From CAZWZG01 sp964638245 (lineage in GTDB: Bacteria > Pseudomonadota > Alphaproteobacteria > Rhodobacterales > Rhodobacteraceae): DNA of 18,612 nucleotides. The notes beneath the pieces are model-generated. The model saw only the letters and a list, made by a program, of their open reading frames with translations, did no database searches and was not told the DNA's origin. A program made the position numbers and the translations under genes. The stretch covers positions 1 to 18,612 of the forward strand of contig CAZWZG010000047.1 in assembly GCA_964638245.1 (NCBI GenBank), written 5' to 3'. This document shows positions 13,243-18,612 of this stretch, piece after piece (positions within the stretch are counted from its first letter, which is position 1; each line of letters begins with the position of its first letter).

Positions 13243-14435
13243 TGCCCCGCGCGTTTCTTGTCGTGATGGATTCCGTTGGGTGTGGTGGCGCACCCGATGC
13301 CAGCGCCTTCGGGGATGCAGGGGCCAACACGCTTGGCCACATCGCGCAAGCCTGCGCGGGCGGTCTTGCCGAAGAAGGGCGCTCGGGCCCGCTTCATCTG
13401 CCCAACCTCGGCGCATTGGGACTTGCACCGTCCGTTGTTCTGGCCTCGGGGCTCGTTTGGCCGTCCAATGTGGCGTCGCCCGAAGGGCTTTGGGGGGCTG
13501 CCACAGAGGTCTCAAAGGGCAAGGACACACCCTCAGGACATTGGGAACTGGCCGGCGTGCCGGTGCCTTGGGACTGGCACTATTTTCCGAACGAAACACC
13601 GGCCTTTCCGGATGATATCGTCGCCAAGGCCGCCGCGCTTGCCCAAACTGCGGGCATTCTGGGGAACTGCCACGCGTCTGGCACCGAGATCATTGAGCGA
13701 CTGGGCGAAGAGCACATGCGGATGGGTATGCCGATTTGCTATACCTCGGCTGATAGTGTGTTCCAGATTGCCGCGCATGAAGATAGCTTCGGTCTGGAGC
13801 GGTTGCTGGACCTATGCAAAGGCCTCGCACCAACACTGCACGCAATGAAGGTCGGTCGGGTGATCGCGCGTCCTTTCGTGGGCTCCCCCGGCGCGTTCGA
13901 GCGCACCGCAAACCGCAAGGATTTCGCGATCGAGCCGCCCAACCCAACGCTTCTGGACTGGGTTCAGGGCGCCGGGCAAAAGGTTCATGCCATAGGCAAA
14001 ATCGGTGACATCTTCTCGATGCGTGGGATCGACACGCTGGTCAAAGGCGCAGATGCCAAGCTGATGGAAGACCTTGTTGATGCGGTGCGCGATGCCGAGG
14101 ACGGCTCGCTGACCTTTGCGAACTTTGTCGAGTTTGACAGCCTCTATGGACATCGCCGCGATGTCTCAGGCTATGCCCGCGCGCTGGAATGGTTCGACGC
14201 CCAGTTGCCCCGCGTGTTCGAGCACTTGCGCGATGGCGACCTTATCCTTTTCACAGCTGATCATGGGAACGATCCGACATGGAGCGGGACCGACCACACA
14301 CGTGAAAGGGTCCCGGTGTTGGGCAAGGGCGTTGGCGCAAAGGCGGTCGGCGAAGTCGATTTCGTCGATATTGCCGCTTCCGTCGCCGCGCATCTTGGCG
14401 TACCGAACCAAGGTCCCGGACGGAGTTTCCTATGA
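13242..14435 (+). CDS. deoB: Phosphopentomutase
   Basis: Interconverts (deoxy)ribose 1-phosphate and 5-phosphate, linking phosphorylase products to central metabolism. The 397-residue protein belongs to the alkaline-phosphatase-like metalloenzymes: metal-site Asp10 in VVMDSVGCGGAPDA, the KDTPSGHWE block (94-102) containing the probable phospho-acceptor Thr96, EFDSLYGHRRD (297-307), TADHGNDPTW (338-347) and DHTRERVP (351-358). The start overlaps the deoA stop in TAATG, with GGAGG about 7 bases upstream. The end overlaps add in ATGA. A deoxyribose-phosphate aldolase (deoC), the usual next step, is not in the window. No unusual features. Confidence 0.95.
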   Translation: MPRAFLVVMDSVGCGGAPDASAFGDAGANTLGHIAQACAGGLAEEGRSGPLHLPNLGALGLAPSVVLASGLVWPSNVASPEGLWGAATEVSKGKDTPSGHWELAGVPVPWDWHYFPNETPAFPDDIVAKAAALAQTAGILGNCHASGTEIIERLGEEHMRMGMPICYTSADSVFQIAAHEDSFGLERLLDLCKGLAPTLHAMKVGRVIARPFVGSPGAFERTANRKDFAIEPPNPTLLDWVQGAGQKVHAIGKIGDIFSMRGIDTLVKGADAKLMEDLVDAVRDAEDGSLTFANFVEFDSLYGHRRDVSGYARALEWFDAQLPRVFEHLRDGDLILFTADHGNDPTWSGTDHTRERVPVLGKGVGAKAVGEVDFVDIAASVAAHLGVPNQGPGRSFL

Positions 14436-15418
14436 GCCTTCTTGAGCTACCCAAAGTCGAATTGCATCTCCACCTCGAAGGCGCTGCACCGCCCGCGTTT
14501 ATTCGTGGCTTGGCCGCCGAGAAGGGCGTTTCGGTCGATGGTGTTTTCGATGAAGACGGGGCCTATGACTACACGGATTTCTGGGATTTCCTTAAGGTGT
14601 ATGAGGCGGCTACGGCACCCCTGACGGATCCGATGGATTTTTACCGCCTGACCCGGGCTGTGCTGGAAGAAAGCGCGGCCAGCAACGTCATCTATACAGA
14701 GGCGTTCCTGTCGCCGGATTTCTGCGGGGATAGGGACGTTGAGGCATGGCGCGAATACCTGGCTGCGATCCAGGAAGCGGCCCTGGAGGCGGAGCGCGAT
14801 GATGGCATCATCATGCGCGGCATCGTCACCTGCATCCGCCATTTTGGACCTGAGAAGGCCCGCGAAACGGCCCTTTGCGCCGCCGAAACCGCCGGAGAGT
14901 TTATCGTCGGATTCGGGCTCGCGGGCGATGAAACAGCCGGGCACCCGCGCGATTTTGCGTACGCTTTTGACATGGCACGCGAGGCTGGGTTGCGTCTGAC
15001 CGCTCATGCAGGCGAATGGGGTGGTCCCGAAAGTGTGCGCGATGCGATGAATGAACTGCGTGTGGAGCGGATAGGCCATGGCGTTAGGTCCATCGAGGAC
15101 CCAGCACTTGTGCGCGACCTGGCAGAGAATGGTATTGTATTGGAAGTCTGTCCGGGCTCGAACGTGGCGCTGGGCGTTTATCCCAACTGGCAGTCGCACC
15201 CGATTGAAAAGCTGCGCGAGGCAGGTGTCATCATCACCGTATCAACCGATGATCCGCCCTTCTTCCACACCGATATGGAAAACGAGTTTCAAGAGCTGAA
15301 CAACGCGTTCGGTTGGGAAGAAGATGATTTCCACGAGATCACCGAAGCCTCGGTCGACGCGGCCTTCTGCGATGCTGAAACCCGGGAACTGATCATGCAA
15401 AGGCTTGCAAGGACATGA
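14432..15418 (+). CDS. add: Adenosine deaminase (adenine deaminase possible)
   Basis: Zinc amidohydrolase, 328 residues, expected to convert adenosine or deoxyadenosine to inosine or deoxyinosine. Zinc and catalytic residues are visible: His12 and His14 in ELHLHLEGA, His192 and Glu195 in TAHAGE, His216 in IGHGVRS, and Asp273-Asp274 in STDDPPFF. The GFGLAGDE block (160-167) is also typical. The LEVCPGSNVALGVYPNWQSHP stretch (237-257) resembles the wider ADA family including microbial adenine deaminases, so the nucleoside preference is inferred mainly from the operon. The ATG overlaps the deoB stop and its own TGA overlaps the upp ATG (both as ATGA), which implies tight translational coupling. 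No purine nucleoside phosphorylase gene is in the window. Confidence 0.85.
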   Translation: MSLLELPKVELHLHLEGAAPPAFIRGLAAEKGVSVDGVFDEDGAYDYTDFWDFLKVYEAATAPLTDPMDFYRLTRAVLEESAASNVIYTEAFLSPDFCGDRDVEAWREYLAAIQEAALEAERDDGIIMRGIVTCIRHFGPEKARETALCAAETAGEFIVGFGLAGDETAGHPRDFAYAFDMAREAGLRLTAHAGEWGGPESVRDAMNELRVERIGHGVRSIEDPALVRDLAENGIVLEVCPGSNVALGVYPNWQSHPIEKLREAGVIITVSTDDPPFFHTDMENEFQELNNAFGWEEDDFHEITEASVDAAFCDAETRELIMQRLART

Positions 15419-16047
15419 GCGACACTCTCACCATCGTCACGCACCCGCTGGTGCAGCATAAACTGACGCTCATGCGCGAAAAGGACACCTCGACGGCTGT
15501 TTTCCGGCAATTGCTGCGCGAGATAAGCCATCTGCTGGCCTACGAGGTCACACGCGAACTGCCTATGACGTCCAAGGAAATCGAAACGCCGCTGGTTGAT
15601 ATGGACGCACCGACGTTGTCGGGGCGCAAGCTGGCGTTGATATCGATCCTGCGCGCGGGCAATGGCCTGTTGGACGGGATGTTGGACCTGATCCCGTCAG
15701 CGCGGGTTGGCTTCGTTGGGCTTTACCGGGATGAAGAGACGCTGGAACCTGTCCAGTACTACTTCAAGGTCCCGTCAGCGCTCGACAAACGTTTGGTCAT
15801 CGCGGTTGATCCTATGCTGGCCACAGGGAACTCTTCAGTCGCCGCAATCGACCTTCTCAAAAAGGCCGGAGCGACGAATATCCGCTTTCTTTGCCTGCTT
15901 GCTGCGCCCGAAGGTGTTGCCCGAATGGCCGAGGCGCACCCGGATGTTCCCGTCATTACTGCCGCGCTTGATGACAAGTTGAACGAAAAGGGATATATCG
16001 TTCCTGGGTTGGGGGATGCTGGCGACCGTATGTTCGGCACGAAATAA
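15415..16047 (+). CDS. upp: Uracil phosphoribosyltransferase
   Basis: Joins uracil to PRPP to give UMP, recapturing the base released by pyrimidine phosphorolysis. The 210-residue length is standard. Seen: THPLVQHKLTLMR at the start (9-21), the PRPP-binding VDPMLATGNSS (131-141), and the uracil-binding C-terminal region GYIVPGLGDAGDRMFGTK (193-210). The start overlaps the add stop as ATGA. It is the last clear gene of the cdd-deoA-deoB-add-upp operon; a 54-base gap without a T-tailed hairpin separates it from the next plus-strand gene, so read-through is possible. Confidence 0.96.
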   Translation: MSDTLTIVTHPLVQHKLTLMREKDTSTAVFRQLLREISHLLAYEVTRELPMTSKEIETPLVDMDAPTLSGRKLALISILRAGNGLLDGMLDLIPSARVGFVGLYRDEETLEPVQYYFKVPSALDKRLVIAVDPMLATGNSSVAAIDLLKKAGATNIRFLCLLAAPEGVARMAEAHPDVPVITAALDDKLNEKGYIVPGLGDAGDRMFGTK

Positions 16048-16101
16048 TCTGCTGATTTCGTGGAACAAAAGCTGGCAGTAACGCTGTCGATTGGGAAAAG
16101 A

Positions 16102-16380
16102 ATGAAAAAACTGATTGCTGCCGCAGGGGTGCTGGTGCTTGGGTCCGGGGTGGCCTTCGCTGAGGGGACAGGCAAAACGGAGAACGCATCTCAGGTGACG
16201 ACGCTGTCAACGACGTCCTTTGATGGAACACAGCCCCTTATTCCCAAAGGCTACCGTTTGGCCTGGACCGATGGGCGACTGAACCCTTTGCGAGGTGTCG
16301 GAACGCCAGCGGGTGACGCTTCAATGCGTTTGATCTGGACCGATGACGTGCCCGCACGGCTTGTCAGCGCCCAAGACTGA
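16102..16380 (+). CDS. Small secreted protein with two WTD motifs, function unknown
   Basis: A 92-residue protein with a textbook signal peptide (MKKLIAAAGVLVLGSGVAFA, cut probably before EGTGK), so periplasmic or exported. The mature part is Thr/Ser-rich and then shows two related segments: YRLAWTDGRLNPLRG and MRLIWTDDVPARLV, both with RL-WTD and a following RL or LR. I recall similar W-T-D-x-VP-RL ends in other Rhodobacterales secreted proteins, but no function is known to me. ATG 16102 was preferred over GTG 16060 because it puts the signal peptide at the N-terminus; GGGAAAAG upstream is a weak ribosome-binding site. It follows upp closely and converges with the next gene, only 6 bases apart. 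Confidence 0.75.
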   Translation: MKKLIAAAGVLVLGSGVAFAEGTGKTENASQVTTLSTTSFDGTQPLIPKGYRLAWTDGRLNPLRGVGTPAGDASMRLIWTDDVPARLVSAQD

Positions 16381-16386
16381 CCCTCA

Positions 16387-17394
16387 CTAACCTTCGCAAA
16401 TCGACTGGAGCGCAAGCCAGTCGCCGTCTGAGAGCAGGGGGCCTGCGGGCGCGCGATCAAGGTCGGCTTCAATCAAGCTGAGCGTTTCTTCGCCCGTAAC
16501 ATCGCGGGCATAGGCGTATGGGGCGGAGCGGACGCCAGCTTGCTCAAACTCCGATAGAAGCGCTTGCTCATCGACACTCGCATCGGGTGCTGCCATCAGC
16601 CGTTCTGCTTCGGCCTTCAGCGTCGCGGCGGGTACGGCGCCGCTGGTCAACAGCCGCAAAGAAGCGCCAATCCCATGGGTCTGGAGCAAGCTGGCGAGCG
16701 GATCGGCCTCATCGCGTCGTATGTCCTCTGCCAAAAGGTATCCGGCCAAAACCTCGGGCGCGTCAAAGTCCTCAACCAGGGCACGGCCCACCAGCAGTGT
16801 TCCATCGCTTAGATGTGCCGTCGTCGCCAATCCTGCAGGCAGGACCACGATACGCTGGCCCGGTTCGAACAAGCGCGCGGCAAGCGTGGCCAGCGCCCGT
16901 CGACCGGCGGAAGAACTGCAAGGCTGCCCGGAGATTGGCATCACCTGTGTCATCACATCGCGCGCAATGGCGTTTCGCGTGGCGTCAGGCACGGCGCCAG
17001 AGGTGTAACGTGCCAAGGCATCGGGCAGCCACACGACGCCGACGAGCGCCACCAGCGAAATCGCACTTAGGCGCAGCCAAAGCCGAAGTCGCCCTGGATG
17101 CGGGCGACCGCGAGACAGTGCCGATTGGATACGCTCAATCGCGTCGACCATTTCGGTATCGGCAATCTCGATCTCTTCCTGCGACCCTTCTCCCGGCGAA
17201 AAGACCGCCGGGTTTGATCCCGGCAAACGCTCCAACGCCGCTAGCGACCAATGGGCAAGGGCCGCATCCTTGAGGTCCGAAATCGTAAGAGTTGCTTCCC
17301 CAAGGGATACAACAACATCACGCCGTTTCTGCCCCCCACCGGGCAGCCAGATCGCCGTGGCCTCAAGCCGTTTGTACTCCGATAGCGCTGTCAT
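16387..17394 (-). CDS. Single-pass membrane protein, possibly a degenerate M48-like peptidase
   Basis: Function unknown. The 335-residue product has a soluble N-terminal part (about 1-105, MTALSEYKRLEATAIW, with a strand-rich ALAHWSLAALERL section), one membrane segment (about 107-130, RLSAISLVALVGVVWLPDAL) and a C-terminal part of about 200 residues. The latter resembles the core of M48 peptidases in layout: VVLPAGLATTAHLSDGTLLVGRALVED, then EVLAGYLLAEDIRR where an HExxH zinc helix would stand, so it would lack catalytic residues. This is inference by eye. ATG 17394 fits the family-like start ALSEY; an in-frame ATG at 17424 adds ten residues and neither has a strong ribosome-binding site. 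The long open frame further upstream is the shadow of the divergent transporter gene. Confidence 0.7.
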   Translation of the reverse strand: MTALSEYKRLEATAIWLPGGGQKRRDVVVSLGEATLTISDLKDAALAHWSLAALERLPGSNPAVFSPGEGSQEEIEIADTEMVDAIERIQSALSRGRPHPGRLRLWLRLSAISLVALVGVVWLPDALARYTSGAVPDATRNAIARDVMTQVMPISGQPCSSSAGRRALATLAARLFEPGQRIVVLPAGLATTAHLSDGTLLVGRALVEDFDAPEVLAGYLLAEDIRRDEADPLASLLQTHGIGASLRLLTSGAVPAATLKAEAERLMAAPDASVDEQALLSEFEQAGVRSAPYAYARDVTGEETLSLIEADLDRAPAGPLLSDGDWLALQSICEG

Positions 17395-17481
17395 TCTGCC
17401 CGGTTCTTTCGCCTCTTCGAACATTAGCTTATGGACGTTCAGCGAACAATCGCCGAGGCTTTGTGCGAGACAGGGACAGGC

Positions 17482-18393
17482 ATGACCACCGACGATAGAG
17501 GAGAGATCGGACCAGCAATCCGCGCCATGGTTGCGGCGATGCTTCTGATCGCGATCATCGACAATTACGTCGTGGTGATTGCTGAAGAGTTCGGCCTTTG
17601 GCAGTTTCAGTTCACGCGTAGCCTGATGGCAATCCCGGTCGTCCTTTTGGCCGCGTGGATCGCAAAGGAGCGTTTGCGCCCCCAAAACCTTGGCCGCGTA
17701 ATCGTACGCAGCATTGTCGTGTCGATCGGTCTGATGATCTACTTCGGCACGCTCGCTTTTCTGCCAATCGCGCAGGCGATTGCGGGCTTCTTCACCGCGC
17801 CGATATTCGTACTGATCTTTGGCGTGATCTTCCTTGGCCAACGCATCGGACCGATCCGCATCTTTGCCGCCGGACTGGGGTTCGCGGGCGCGATCATTGC
17901 GCTGGAGCCGTTCGAAAGTGGTTTGAGCGTGATCGCGATCCTGCCGATCATCGCGGCGGCCTTTTACGCCACAAGCTCGCTCCTGACCCGCCACTGGGTC
18001 AAAGAAGAGGGAACGTTGCTTCTGACGCTTGCCTATATCATCGCGATGGGCGTCTTAAGCGGAGCCGGGCTGATCGGGCTCGAGATCTGGCAACCGATTG
18101 CTCCCGACGGACCGGACGGCTTTGTGCTGCGCGGCTGGGCCGAGGGGTCACTTAAGACATGGGGCCTGGTTCTCATGCAGGCGGTCGGCTCGGTCGTGGC
18201 CGTGGGCCTCATTATCTCGGCCTACCAGCGCGCGGATCCCGGCTATGTCTCGATCTTCGAATACTCGGTGCTTGTCTTTGCGCCGCTTTGGGCATGGCTT
18301 GTTTTTGGAGAGACGCTTCAGATCTCGACCATTGTCGGAATGGCCATGATCGGGGCGGCGGGCGTTTTGATCTCGCTCAGGTCTCGGTCATGA
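17482..18393 (+). CDS. DMT-superfamily (EamA) transporter
   Basis: Inner-membrane protein of 303 residues with about ten hydrophobic segments arranged as two EamA halves (about 15-145 and 155-295). Each half ends with the typical segment, AGFFTAPIFVLIFGVIFLGQ in the first and EYSVLVFAPLWAWLVFGE in the second. The family exports amino acids, purines or other small metabolites; the substrate cannot be told from sequence. I chose ATG 17482, with AGGGACAGG just upstream, over the in-frame ATG 17431, which would add 17 polar residues. It diverges from the membrane protein gene at 17394. Its stop overlaps the ATG of the next gene (ATGA), so the two are probably co-translated. Confidence 0.88.
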   Translation: MTTDDRGEIGPAIRAMVAAMLLIAIIDNYVVVIAEEFGLWQFQFTRSLMAIPVVLLAAWIAKERLRPQNLGRVIVRSIVVSIGLMIYFGTLAFLPIAQAIAGFFTAPIFVLIFGVIFLGQRIGPIRIFAAGLGFAGAIIALEPFESGLSVIAILPIIAAAFYATSSLLTRHWVKEEGTLLLTLAYIIAMGVLSGAGLIGLEIWQPIAPDGPDGFVLRGWAEGSLKTWGLVLMQAVGSVVAVGLIISAYQRADPGYVSIFEYSVLVFAPLWAWLVFGETLQISTIVGMAMIGAAGVLISLRSRS

Positions 18394-18612
18394 TCATCTC
18401 GCCGGGTCGGGGATACATTTTTGTGCACATTCCCAAGACTGGGGGAACCTCCATGGCACTGGCTCTGGAAGACCGGGCGATGAAGGACGATGTCCTGATC
18501 GGGGACACACCCAAGGCAAAGCGGCGCAAAGGGCGACTGACATCGGCCAAGACGGCGGGGCGACTTTGGAAGCACTCGACGCTTGCAGATATCGAGGGCG
18601 ATCTCGTACCTG
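18390..18612 (+). CDS. Sulfotransferase-family protein, N-terminal part (cut by window edge)
   Basis: The first ~74 codons of a gene running off the window. It starts MIISPGRGYIFVHIPKTGGTS; the HIPKTGGTS segment (13-21) matches the 5'-phosphosulfate (PAPS) loop of the Sulfotransfer_2-like family, which sulfates sugars or other small molecules in the cytoplasm. The rest seen here is basic (KAKRRKGRLTSAKTAG). The ATG overlaps the TGA of the DMT transporter gene as ATGA, indicating an operon; a transporter plus sulfotransferase may handle the same metabolite, but that is a guess. Acceptor unknown because the C-terminal part is missing. Confidence 0.8.
   Translation, partial: MIISPGRGYIFVHIPKTGGTSMALALEDRAMKDDVLIGDTPKAKRRKGRLTSAKTAGRLWKHSTLADIEGDLVP

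Noticed and set aside
17395..17994. Upstream extension of the minus-strand membrane protein to 535 residues
   Set aside because: The extra ~200 residues are charged antisense of the transporter gene; family-like sense begins at MTALSEY (17394).

Overview
The window looks like chromosomal DNA from a marine alphaproteobacterium of the Rhodobacteraceae (Roseobacter group). This is inferred from protein style (a VPLPA-type C-terminal sorting signal, PrpE and MaeB of alphaproteobacterial type, a compact cdd-deoA-deoB-add-upp salvage operon), GC-rich codons and GTG/TTG starts. No rRNA, tRNA, CRISPR array, transposase or insertion sequence was seen.

Layout. 1-1282: the start of glyA (minus strand, cut by the window edge) diverges from nadK. 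1283-2139: a small secreted protein with a VPLPA-CTERM tail, followed by a strong hairpin terminator that also serves the convergent gene. 2197-6841 (minus): one very large RTX/LamG/PA14 surface or secreted protein gene, the most unusual object here. Restored, it would encode about 1547 residues arranged as PA14-like, two tandem copies of [RTX repeats - ~120-residue conserved module - LamG], and an acidic tail with ten PVEEED-type hexapeptides. As given, it is broken by three single-base indels, each best explained in or next to a homopolymer, and by one in-frame TAG. 6842-7215: a non-coding stretch upstream of it. 7216-11435 (minus): maeB then prpE, central carbon enzymes for C3/C4 metabolism. 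11546-16047 (plus): the nucleoside salvage operon cdd-deoA-deoB-add-upp, with overlapping or nearly touching genes. 16102-16380: a 92-residue secreted protein. 16387-17394 (minus): a single-pass membrane protein that may be a degenerate M48-like peptidase. 17482-18612 (plus): a DMT-family transporter overlapping a truncated sulfotransferase-like gene.

How it fits together. The salvage operon deaminates cytidine and adenosine, phosphorolyses pyrimidine (deoxy)nucleosides, isomerises the pentose 1-phosphate and recaptures uracil as UMP. MaeB and PrpE feed malate and propionate carbon to pyruvate and propionyl-CoA. The 1.4-6.8 kb segment is a two-gene cell-surface/secretome island set between housekeeping genes. 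Neither its export machinery (type I ABC exporter) nor the VPLPA sorting protease is in the window.

The main candidate for novelty is the modular RTX/LamG protein: its internal duplication, its hexapeptide minisatellite, and whether its lesions are true decay, slippage-based switching or sequencing error.
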